Origin: Enterobacter cloacae
GTDB lineage: Bacteria; Pseudomonadota; Gammaproteobacteria; Enterobacterales; Enterobacteriaceae
Direction of reading: 5' to 3'
Length of the DNA stretch: 64,000 nucleotides
Assembly: GCF_013375935.1 (NCBI RefSeq)
Contig: NZ_CP056117.1
Location: forward strand, 3,410,001 to 3,474,000
A program made the position numbers and the translations under genes. Positions 36,942 through 44,851 of this stretch are shown piece after piece. Positions within the stretch are counted from its first letter, which is position 1; each line of letters begins with the position of its first letter. The notes beneath the pieces were generated by a model, which ran no database searches, was not told the origin of the DNA, and saw only the letters and a list, made by a program, of their open reading frames with translations.

Positions 36942-38423
36942 TTATTTTTTAAATAGCTCTGGGGCCCATGGCGTAGGATCTACCTCCATAAATGGCGCGC
37001 GTTCGAAGCGGGACTTCAGCGCCCAGGGCACCGTACAGTCAAAGATGGTTTTGCAGGTGATGCCGTTTCCACGAATGGAGGTGCTGTAGTCCGGGGCCTG
37101 AGACGGATCCAGCTGGTGGCCGCGGATCCCCGGCAGGTTGGTGATGCTGACATCTCCCTGCATGCGGGTGGTCATGGCCCACAGGATGTCATCGCTGTCG
37201 AAAATATCCACATCCTCGTCTACGAGAATAATGTTCTTAAGCTCGGAGTAGGTGGCTAACGCGATCAGTGCCGCCTGGCCCTGGCGTCCTTCGTCTGAGG
37301 GCTGACGTTTTTTCACCTGCAGCACGCCAAGGAATTTGCCGCCGCCTGCGGTATGCGCATAGACGTTTTGCAGAAAACCGGGGATGGCTTCCTCCACCGC
37401 GTTGCGGATGCTGGCTTCGGTCGGTAAACCCGCGAGCGTGGTATGCTCTTCGCCCGGCCCGACCAGCGTTTGCAGGATCGCCCGATGGCGCATGGTCACG
37501 GCTTTAACCTTAATCACCGGTAAGGAAGGGTTGGCCTCGCCGCAGTAGCCGGGGAACTCCGGCATCGCATGGCCGGTATGGGTGTGCTGGTCCTCTTTTA
37601 CGCGCACGCCCGGCAGTAGCTCGCCTTCAATAACGATCTCCGCGCGGGCAATCGCTTTTTCCCGCACGGCCACGCCCTGAACCAGCTCAACCGGGGACTG
37701 ACGCAGCGCGCCGGCGACGCCCAGCTCGTTATAGCCGAAGGGCGTGGTAGGGGCCTCAAAGCACGCGCCAATGTAGATAGCCGGATCCAGACCCATATTG
37801 ATGGTGACCGGCAGCGGTTTCCCGGCCTCTTCAGCTTTTTTGCGGAACACTTCGATATGGCGGCCCGCGGCAAGGAACATGGAGAGTTCGTCGCGCTCCT
37901 GAACGCAGAGGCGGTGAATGGTGACGTCGGTGAGCGACGCGTCTTCCGGATCGCTTGCCAGCACCAGGCCCAGGCAGAAGAACGGGCCCGCGTCTATCGG
38001 GGTGTTCGTCGGTGCCGGCAGCAGCCTGCGCAGATCGAAGTCAGGGTCGTCGGCATAAAACACCTGCTCCTGACACGGGGCCTGCGCCGCCGGAACGACA
38101 ACCGGCGCTACCGGATTTTTTACCGCATGACCGACGTGCTTCGCCAGCTCAGAAGGTTCGCAGCCCAGCAGCAGCGCCGCACGTTCACGGCTGGCGTGCA
38201 TCCCCACCAGGATCCGGGAGCCGGGATAGCCTTTCACGCTATTAAACATCATGGCGGGCCCGGTGCGGGTTGGGCGTTTGACCGTGCCGCCGGCGCCGAT
38301 ATGCCGGTATACCCCCGCCAGCTCCGCGTTGGGATCGACCGGATGGTTAGTTTCGATGTACTGGCCGTCGTGGCGCTGGAGCAGTTCGATGGCGCTTCTG
38401 AGATCGTTGATTGGGTTTTCCAT
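36942..38423 (-). CDS. aroY: Protocatechuate (hydroxybenzoate) decarboxylase, UbiD family
   Basis: prenyl-FMN-dependent decarboxylase that converts protocatechuate to catechol. The 493-residue product is very close, from memory, to Klebsiella/Enterobacter AroY: HPVDPNAELAGVYRHIGAGG, RILVGMHASRERAALLLGCE, TPFGYNELGVAGALRQ, GPGEEHTTLAGLPTEASIRN, DEDVDIFDSDDILWAMTTR. The ATG at 38423 follows GGGAGGAAA and was chosen over a frame open 23 codons further. The small partner subunits (UbiX-like flavin prenyltransferase and the D protein) found beside this gene in some enterics are not in the window. A LysR gene is divergent 112 bases away. Confidence 0.88.
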   Translation of the reverse strand: MENPINDLRSAIELLQRHDGQYIETNHPVDPNAELAGVYRHIGAGGTVKRPTRTGPAMMFNSVKGYPGSRILVGMHASRERAALLLGCEPSELAKHVGHAVKNPVAPVVVPAAQAPCQEQVFYADDPDFDLRRLLPAPTNTPIDAGPFFCLGLVLASDPEDASLTDVTIHRLCVQERDELSMFLAAGRHIEVFRKKAEEAGKPLPVTINMGLDPAIYIGACFEAPTTPFGYNELGVAGALRQSPVELVQGVAVREKAIARAEIVIEGELLPGVRVKEDQHTHTGHAMPEFPGYCGEANPSLPVIKVKAVTMRHRAILQTLVGPGEEHTTLAGLPTEASIRNAVEEAIPGFLQNVYAHTAGGGKFLGVLQVKKRQPSDEGRQGQAALIALATYSELKNIILVDEDVDIFDSDDILWAMTTRMQGDVSITNLPGIRGHQLDPSQAPDYSTSIRGNGITCKTIFDCTVPWALKSRFERAPFMEVDPTPWAPELFKK

Positions 38424-38498
38424 ATTTTCCTCCCTCGGATGAATGCGTCCATTGTCGGTGGAAGCAAATTCACCATCAATTGCATCATTCATGCTATT

Positions 38499-38520
38499 TT
38501 GATACGTATTTTCATATCAA
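38499..38520. promoter_or_regulatory. Probable LysR binding site between aroY and its divergent regulator
   Basis: TTGATA-N10-TATCAA, a perfect 6-bp inverted repeat containing a T-N11-A core, in the 112-base divergent region 16 bases from the regulator start. It is positioned for both autorepression and aroY activation. Confidence 0.65.
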
Positions 38521-38535
38521 TTATTGGGGCACGTT

Positions 38536-39435
38536 ATGCAGTTTCGCCTGATGCGCAATTTTATTGTGGTGGCCGAGGAGCTTCACATGCACCGGGCGGC
38601 GGAGCGTCTGAATATGGCGCAGCCTGCGCTGAGCCAGCAGATCAAAACCCTGGAAGAACGTCTGGGCGTGACGCTCTTCAGCCGGGCAAACCGTCGTCTG
38701 ACCCTGACGCCCGCCGGTGAGGCTTTTCTTAACAAAGCCCGGGTCGCGATAATGATGACCGAGCAGGCCATCCTGGACGCCAGGCAAACCGCCAGAGGCG
38801 AGCAGGGGGTATTACACCTTGGCTGCGTTTCGAGCGCGATGTTCGACAGCAAACTGCCCGCGGCCCTTCGCCAGCTTCACGCGAAATGGCCGGACATCAC
38901 GCTGTCGGTCATGACCGGGAATGTGCAAACCCTCTACGGCGCCGTACAAAGCAACCAGCTGGATATCGCCATCATCCGCTCGCCGCTTCCGCCGCTGCCT
39001 GAGGATCTGCAAAGCCGTCCGTTTACCACAGAGAAAACGGTGCTGGCGCTGCCGGGCCAGCACCCGCTGGCGGGTTCGGCAGCGCTTACGCTTTCGTCGC
39101 TGAAGGAGGAAAAATGGATTGCCCTGCGCGATCCGGAAGGCATGGGGCTGGAGCAGTACTTCTATGACGCCTGCCGCGGCGCGGGCATCCGGCCCAGCGT
39201 CGTGCAAAGCGCCACTGACGTTCCCACGGTGATAAGCCTTGTCTCCGCGGGGTTTGGCATTGCCATGCTGCCCGCCTCGGCAAAGGCTATCCGCATCGAG
39301 AACGTGGTCTGTGTGGAGATCCTCGACCGGCTCCGGGAGAGCGAGTTGACGCTGGTATGCCACCGGATCATACGCTCCGAGGTGCTGAAAAAGTTTCTCA
39401 GCCTCCTCGATCACACCGGCCGTCCGGCAGCCTGA
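38536..39435 (+). CDS. LysR family regulator, likely activator of aroY
   Basis: A 299-residue LysR protein. It has a helix-turn-helix at residues about 17-36 (HMHRAAERLNMAQPALSQQI) and an effector domain of the BenM/CatM type (GVLHLGCVSSAMFDSKLPAAL, then the second lobe PLAGSAALTLSSLKEEKWIA). The ATG at 38536 was preferred over an upstream TTG, with GGGG in ribosome-site position. Divergent transcription from aroY and the shared TTGATA/TATCAA site suggest it responds to an aromatic acid. It overlaps the next gene (convergent) by 25 bases. Confidence 0.85.
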   Translation: MQFRLMRNFIVVAEELHMHRAAERLNMAQPALSQQIKTLEERLGVTLFSRANRRLTLTPAGEAFLNKARVAIMMTEQAILDARQTARGEQGVLHLGCVSSAMFDSKLPAALRQLHAKWPDITLSVMTGNVQTLYGAVQSNQLDIAIIRSPLPPLPEDLQSRPFTTEKTVLALPGQHPLAGSAALTLSSLKEEKWIALRDPEGMGLEQYFYDACRGAGIRPSVVQSATDVPTVISLVSAGFGIAMLPASAKAIRIENVVCVEILDRLRESELTLVCHRIIRSEVLKKFLSLLDHTGRPAA

Positions 39436-40331
39436 AGGATCTGTTCGCGCAGCCAGACGTTAGCCGTATCCTGGCCGTTTTTCGGGTGCCAGTACATGCC
39501 TATGACGATCGGCTGGAGAGGCAGCGGCGGCGGAAACAGATCGAGCGTTTGCGTGAAGCGTTGCAGCATGCGCTTTGGCAGGGTACAGAGCAAATCAGTC
39601 CCGGCCACAATCGCAGGCGCCACGGCGTAGCTTTGCGTGGACATTACCACGCTTCGCTGGCGTCCAAGCCCGGCCAGATTCTGGTCGACAAAGCCTGCGA
39701 AAGGATCGCCTTCGGATGACACCACCAGGTGGGAAAGGGCGCAATAGCTATCCAGATCCAGCTCCCCCGTTCCGCGCGGATGGCCCTTGCGCTGTGCCGT
39801 GGCGTACTCATCGTCAAACAGCCTGCGCCTGACCCACGCATCGTGCGCCCCCGCGTCAACGCCAACGTAAATATCCACCTCTCCGCTTTCCATTTGCGCG
39901 GGCAGTTTCTGGATTTCAGGCAGCGCAAAACGCAGGCGAATGCCCGGCGCCAGCGTGCCGATCTGATTCTGTAGCTCAGCCCCAAGCATCAGCGCCGGGT
40001 TTTCGTGCAGGGCGATAACGAAGGTGCGGCTGCTGTTTTGCGCATCGAAGGTCGTGGGCTCAAGCATCGCCGAAATGCCCTGCAGCACCGCTGCAACCTG
40101 CGGCCTTAACGCCTCGGCGCGCGGCGTAGGCAGCACCCCGCGTCCGTGCGGGGAAGGGACAAACAGCGGCTCACCGAAGAGGGCGCGCAGCCGCGCAAGC
40201 CGGGCCGATAACGCCGGCTGGCTGATGCCCAGCCGCGCGGCCGCATGGGTAATGTTCCTGTCCCGGAGTAAGGCATCCAGCGCCAGGATCAGGTCCATAT
40301 CCATATCGGAGGAGGTCAGCTTACTTTGCAT
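39411..40331 (-). CDS. LysR family transcriptional regulator
   Basis: A LysR/NodD-type regulator of 306 residues with helix-turn-helix ITHAAARLGISQPALSARLA and a C-terminal effector domain (RTFVIALHENPALMLGAELQ onward). The start at 40331 lies inside the end of the preceding MBL gene (11-base overlap). No strong ribosome site is visible, and ATG codons at 40304 and 40298 are alternatives. Being immediately downstream of the MBL-fold hydrolase on the same strand suggests cotranscription and control of it. Confidence 0.8.
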   Translation of the reverse strand: MQSKLTSSDMDMDLILALDALLRDRNITHAAARLGISQPALSARLARLRALFGEPLFVPSPHGRGVLPTPRAEALRPQVAAVLQGISAMLEPTTFDAQNSSRTFVIALHENPALMLGAELQNQIGTLAPGIRLRFALPEIQKLPAQMESGEVDIYVGVDAGAHDAWVRRRLFDDEYATAQRKGHPRGTGELDLDSYCALSHLVVSSEGDPFAGFVDQNLAGLGRQRSVVMSTQSYAVAPAIVAGTDLLCTLPKRMLQRFTQTLDLFPPPLPLQPIVIGMYWHPKNGQDTANVWLREQILQAAGRPV

Positions 40332-41301
40332 CACGGTTGGTATAGGTAACGGGAACCCACGCGTAGCCTTCACGCTCGCCCCTGGTGACGTAACCGATGC
40401 CCGGGAAAGGCAGATGCGGAGCCGCAATCAGCGCGCGATTTTTGACAAACTCCGCGAACGCAGCGTTGCGAACCCGGGAGGCGCCGTCCTGATCTTCATC
40501 GTAGGCGATGGTGACATCAGGCTGAGGAAACTGAACCGCGGCGACGTGAATGATATCGCCGACAAAGGTTATTTTTTCGCCCTGGCGCTCAAGCGTATAG
40601 AACGCGGAGCCGGGAGTGTGGCCCGGGTGAACCGTGCCGCTGATGCCCGGCAGAAGCTGCTCCGTTCCGGAGAATGGCGTCACCTTTCCGGCGTCCAGAT
40701 AGGGCTTCAGGGTCTTCTGTGCAATATCAAAGTAGTTCTGGTCATAGCCTGATTTTTTCTGATTCTCGTCGTTAAAGAAAAAATCGATGTCCGGCTTACC
40801 GACGTACACCTGCGCATTGGCAAATACGCGCTGGCCGTCCTTCACCAGGCCGCCGGCATGGTCGGAGTGCGCATGCGTGATCAGGATGTCGGTAATATCC
40901 TGCGGCCTGATGCCCTGCGTCGCCAGGCTCTCAATCAGCCGTCCGCCGTTCCCGGGGCCAAAGAGCTGGCCTGAGCCGGTGTCCACCAGGATCCGGTGGC
41001 CGGGCAGGGCGATATAGAACGCGTTGATGGACGCTTCAACCGGATTGGCCTGGAAGTTTTTCGCCAGTAGCGCATCGGTATTTTCCGCCGTCGTCCGGCG
41101 CAGCAGGGTATGCAGATCCTGCGGAACGCTGCCGTCCGTAAAGGCGGTGACGATCGTGTCGCCAACCTGCACGCTGTAGCCGCCAGCCTGCTGTTTAACC
41201 ACATGCTGCGGGACATTCGCCGCCGCCGCGTGGAACGCCGGAAAGAAAAGCGCAGAACCGGTCAACAGGGTTGATAAAGCAAGTTTTTTCACAGTAAACA
41301 T
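40321..41301 (-). CDS. Secreted metallo-beta-lactamase-fold hydrolase
   Basis: A 326-residue hydrolase with a signal peptide (MFTVKKLALSTLLTGSALFF..., cleavage near AAAA) and an intact zinc motif THAHSDHAGG, plus later ligands in VHPGHTPGS, FVGDIIH and the final APHLPFPGIG. It resembles quorum-quenching lactonase-like or methyl-parathion-hydrolase-like MBL proteins, but the substrate cannot be read. The ATG at 41301 follows GAGGAG and begins the signal peptide; the open frame extends 47 codons further. Confidence 0.85.
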   Translation of the reverse strand: MFTVKKLALSTLLTGSALFFPAFHAAAANVPQHVVKQQAGGYSVQVGDTIVTAFTDGSVPQDLHTLLRRTTAENTDALLAKNFQANPVEASINAFYIALPGHRILVDTGSGQLFGPGNGGRLIESLATQGIRPQDITDILITHAHSDHAGGLVKDGQRVFANAQVYVGKPDIDFFFNDENQKKSGYDQNYFDIAQKTLKPYLDAGKVTPFSGTEQLLPGISGTVHPGHTPGSAFYTLERQGEKITFVGDIIHVAAVQFPQPDVTIAYDEDQDGASRVRNAAFAEFVKNRALIAAPHLPFPGIGYVTRGEREGYAWVPVTYTNRDAK

Positions 41302-41408
41302 GATGGGCTCCTCAATAGTAAGTTCATCATAGTTCAACTGCGATTTTTGAGAACGGTCGGGAAGTGAATGTGACCTATCCATGGAATGGATAGGTCTGGG
41401 GAAGGGAA

Positions 41409-42293
41409 TTACAGCACGCCCGTACCGCCGTCGGAACACCATACCTGACCGGAAGCGTATGAGCAGGTATCGGAGGCAAAGAGCACGTACAGCGGTGCGA
41501 TTTCAACCGGCTGGCCCGGTCTGCCCAGCGGCGTATCTCCGCCGAACTGCTGAACCTTGGACTGAGGCTGACCGCCGCTGGACTGTAGCGGTGTCCAGTA
41601 CGGCCCCGGTGCGACAGCGTTCACCCGAATGCCGCGCGGCCCCAGCTGCTTGGCCAGAGACTTGGTAAAGGCCACGTTACAGGCTTTGGTCTGGGCGTAG
41701 TCCACGAGGATCCCGCTCGGTTTGTACGCCTGAACGGAAGAGGTATTGATGATTACCGCCCCTTCCTGCGGGTGGCGCAGCGCCGCTTTGGTGATCCAGA
41801 AAGGCGCATACACGTTGGTTTTAAACGTCGCGTCAAAATCGGCCGTGGTGAGGTTATCGATCGACTCGCAGTACTGCTGGCGACCGGCGTTATTCACCAG
41901 GATATCCAGGCCGCCCAGTTCGGCAACGGCTTTTTCCACCAGCGTATCGCAGAACGATTCCACGCGAATGTCGCCGGGAATGGCGACCGCTTTACGGCCT
42001 TCGGCCTGAATCAGCGCGATAACCGATGCGGCATCGGACTCTTCTTCCGGCAGATAGCCGATGGCAACATCCGCACCTTCGCGGGCGTAGGCGATGGCCA
42101 CCGCGCGGCCAATACCGGAATCACCGCCGGTAATAAGCGCTTTTTTTCCTGCCAGCTTTCCCGACCCGATATAGCTTGTTTCACCATGATCCGGTAATGG
42201 CTTCATTTCCGATGCCAGCCCGGGGGCCATTTGCGGTTGTTCTGCAAACGGCGGACGAGGGTAATGCAGCGTGTGATTATTTCCTGTAGACAT
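41409..42293 (-). CDS. Short-chain dehydrogenase/reductase (YghA-like)
   Basis: NAD(P)-dependent oxidoreductase of 294 residues with a 45-residue N-terminal extension (HTLHYPRPPFAEQPQM...) typical of the YghA/general-stress group. It has the cofactor motif TGGDSGIGRA (about residue 56), NNAG, and catalytic Ser with YAQTK (SSVQAYKPSGILVDYAQTK). It resembles stress-induced aldehyde reductases of E. coli YghA type. It stands alone between the MBL gene and the GNAT gene. Substrate unknown. Confidence 0.85.
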   Translation of the reverse strand: MSTGNNHTLHYPRPPFAEQPQMAPGLASEMKPLPDHGETSYIGSGKLAGKKALITGGDSGIGRAVAIAYAREGADVAIGYLPEEESDAASVIALIQAEGRKAVAIPGDIRVESFCDTLVEKAVAELGGLDILVNNAGRQQYCESIDNLTTADFDATFKTNVYAPFWITKAALRHPQEGAVIINTSSVQAYKPSGILVDYAQTKACNVAFTKSLAKQLGPRGIRVNAVAPGPYWTPLQSSGGQPQSKVQQFGGDTPLGRPGQPVEIAPLYVLFASDTCSYASGQVWCSDGGTGVL

Positions 42294-42404
42294 ACCGGCC
42301 TCCTTAAATAGTGAATTCCAAGATTAGTCGCTAATTAAGCGCAAGCGGGCAAAACTGACAAATTCAGACAAATCTATATTCCATTACCTGCGGTAAATAA
42401 TTCT

Positions 42405-42932
42405 TCAGGCCAGCATGTAATACCAGAAAAGCGCGACCTCATCTTTTTCCGGCAGCGCGTTGTAAAGATAGCGATCGTAACCGCCCAGAATAAAACCGTA
42501 TTGCCGGTAAAACAGGCAGGCTGAAACGTTGACGTTCTGCGTCTCCAGCCGTAACCCGGGCGCGTTGATGCTGCGTGCCCACACGTGCGTGGCGGCCATC
42601 AGCTTGTGCGCCGCGCCCGTTCTGCGCTTTGAACGTTCTACCGCAACGTAATCCACGGAAATAAATTTATTCCAGTTGCAGGATGCGGTAATAAATCCGG
42701 CTATTTCTCCGTCATCCGTTTCGGCAATCAGAAATATGGCATCGGGATTAACGCAATGATTTTCCAGCGTCTGGAGATCGAGCTCATAGATTTTAAGATA
42801 AGGCTCGGCAAGCGCTTCGATATGCAAATCGCCATGGATAAACGGCTCTCTGGCAATGCGATCGACCGTGAAGGAAAAATCACAACATTCAAGACGGGGG
42901 AGGTCCGTACTTAATCCTTTTCGAATCTGCAT
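42405..42932 (-). CDS. GNAT family N-acetyltransferase
   Basis: A 175-residue acetyl-CoA-dependent acetyltransferase. The fold motifs are visible: ISVDYVAVERSKRRTGAAHKL (acetyl-CoA loop, an R-x-x-G-x-A/G variant), LRLETQNVNVSACLFYRQYGF near the C-terminus. The latter order resembles streptothricin acetyltransferases, so an antibiotic or small amine substrate is possible but not shown. AAGGA precedes the ATG at 42932; the frame extends 25 codons further without a ribosome site. It is divergent from treZ. Confidence 0.75.
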   Translation of the reverse strand: MQIRKGLSTDLPRLECCDFSFTVDRIAREPFIHGDLHIEALAEPYLKIYELDLQTLENHCVNPDAIFLIAETDDGEIAGFITASCNWNKFISVDYVAVERSKRRTGAAHKLMAATHVWARSINAPGLRLETQNVNVSACLFYRQYGFILGGYDRYLYNALPEKDEVALFWYYMLA

Positions 42933-43063
42933 GGTATTCCTTAAGTAAGAGTTATAAACAGATAATAGACGAAGCGGCATAACCTGCTGGCATAACACTC
43001 TGTTCATCCTGGTCTAAGCTTGTATCTCGTTCCGCGTAAAATGTGGTCATTCGAGGACAGTGA

Positions 43064-44851
43064 ATGGAATTCAGAACATGTCGCAGGCACTGGGGTGCTG
43101 AATATATTTCCGATGACGTTGTACGTTTTCGCGTCTGGGCTGAAGGGCAAAGAGATCTCACGTTGCGTTTAACCGACACCGACATTCCGATGGCGGCGGT
43201 GGGCGACGGCTGGTTTCAGGTTGACGTGCCCGGCGTCACGCACGGTACGACGTATCAGTTTGTTTTACAGGACGGTATGGCGGTGCCGGATCCCGCCTCA
43301 CGCGCGCAGCAGGGCGATGTCAACGGCCCGTCGGTCGTGATCGACCCGCGTCGCTACACCCCCGCTCAGGGCGAATGGAAAGGGCGCCCGTGGGAAGAGA
43401 CGGTGATCTACGAGCTGCATATCGGCACCTTTACGGAGGAAGGGACGTTCAGGGCGGCCATCGAAAAACTGCCGTATCTGGCTGAACTCGGCATTACGCA
43501 GCTGGAGGTGATGCCCGTGTCCCAGTTCGGCGGATCGCGCGGCTGGGGCTATGACGGGGTGCTGCTGTATGCCCCGCACTCCGCCTACGGCACGCCGGAT
43601 GACTTTCACGCCTTCATCGATGCCGCCCACGCGCTCGGGCTTTCGGTGGTGCTGGATATTGTGCTCAACCACTTCGGCCCCGAGGGCAACTATCTGCCGC
43701 TACTCTCGCCGGCGTTTTTCCATCAGGATCGTATGACTCCGTGGGGCAACGGGATTGCCTACGAGGTTGACGCCGTCCGGCAATACATTACCGAGGCGCC
43801 GCTGTACTGGCTGTCGGAGTACCATCTTGACGGCCTGCGCTTTGACGCCATCGACCAGATTAACGACGACGCTGAACCCCATATTCTTCCCTACATTGCG
43901 CAGCGGATCCGCGACGCGTTCCCGGATCGCCATATCCATCTCACCACCGAGGACAGCCGCAACGTGATTTTCCTTCATCCGCGCGATGCAAAGGGCAATA
44001 CGCCGCTGTTTACCGCCGAATGGAATGATGATTTTCACAATGCCGCGCACGTTTTCGCGACCGGGGAATCGCACGCCTATTACCAGGACTTTGCCTTTGA
44101 GCCGGAGAAAAAGCTGGCGCGGGCGCTGGCCGAGGGGTTTGTCTATCAGGGGGAGATTTCGCTTCAGACCGGCAGGTCGCGCGGGGTTGAGTGTCGCGAG
44201 CAGCCTCCGCAGTTTTTTGTCGATTTTATTCAAAATCACGATCAGATCGGCAACCGTGCTCAGGGAGAAAGGCTCATTACCCTGGCGGGAGAGGATAAAA
44301 CGCGCGTCCTGTTCGCCGCGCTGCTGCTCTCCCCGCATATTCCGCTGCTGTTTATGGGCGAAGAGTATGGCGAAACCCGTCCGTTCCTCTTTTTCACCGA
44401 CTTCCACGGGGACCTTGCGAAGGCCGTGCGGGAAGGGCGCGCGAAGGAGTTTACGGGCCATACCGGCCACGATGAAGCCGTTCCGGATCCCAACGACGTC
44501 GATACGTTTATCCGCTCGAAGCCCGGCTGGGATAAGGCGCAAACCGGGGAAGGCAGAGCGTGGCTGCAGCTAACGCGCGAGCTGATAGCGCTGCGTCAGC
44601 GCCATGTCGTCCCGTTACTGAAACAGCCGGGCGCCGCAGAGGGTAACGTCCTGCAAACGGCGCTCGGCATGGTCGCGGTGAGCTGGCGTTTTCCAGCCGG
44701 GACGCTGTCGCTGGCGCTGAATATCGGTAAAAAGCCGCTCGCCTTACCGGACCTGCCGGGAAAAACGATCTTTAGCTGGCCGGAGGCAGAGGAAAGCCTG
44801 CCGCCGAACAGCATTGTTGTTCGCTTTGCTGATGGAGAAGCAGCGCTATGA
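43064..44851 (+). CDS. treZ: Malto-oligosyltrehalose trehalohydrolase
   Basis: Releases trehalose from the malto-oligosyl-trehalose made by TreY. The 595-residue family GH13 enzyme has an N-terminal carbohydrate-binding beta domain (about 1-95), the barrel starting VIYELHIGTFTEEGTFRAA, nucleophile in LDGLRFDAIDQI, acid/base in HLTTEDSRN and the conserved FIQNHDQIGNRAQGER. GAGGA precedes the ATG. It overlaps treY by 4 bases (ATGA), so the two are translationally coupled. Confidence 0.93.
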   Translation: MEFRTCRRHWGAEYISDDVVRFRVWAEGQRDLTLRLTDTDIPMAAVGDGWFQVDVPGVTHGTTYQFVLQDGMAVPDPASRAQQGDVNGPSVVIDPRRYTPAQGEWKGRPWEETVIYELHIGTFTEEGTFRAAIEKLPYLAELGITQLEVMPVSQFGGSRGWGYDGVLLYAPHSAYGTPDDFHAFIDAAHALGLSVVLDIVLNHFGPEGNYLPLLSPAFFHQDRMTPWGNGIAYEVDAVRQYITEAPLYWLSEYHLDGLRFDAIDQINDDAEPHILPYIAQRIRDAFPDRHIHLTTEDSRNVIFLHPRDAKGNTPLFTAEWNDDFHNAAHVFATGESHAYYQDFAFEPEKKLARALAEGFVYQGEISLQTGRSRGVECREQPPQFFVDFIQNHDQIGNRAQGERLITLAGEDKTRVLFAALLLSPHIPLLFMGEEYGETRPFLFFTDFHGDLAKAVREGRAKEFTGHTGHDEAVPDPNDVDTFIRSKPGWDKAQTGEGRAWLQLTRELIALRQRHVVPLLKQPGAAEGNVLQTALGMVAVSWRFPAGTLSLALNIGKKPLALPDLPGKTIFSWPEAEESLPPNSIVVRFADGEAAL

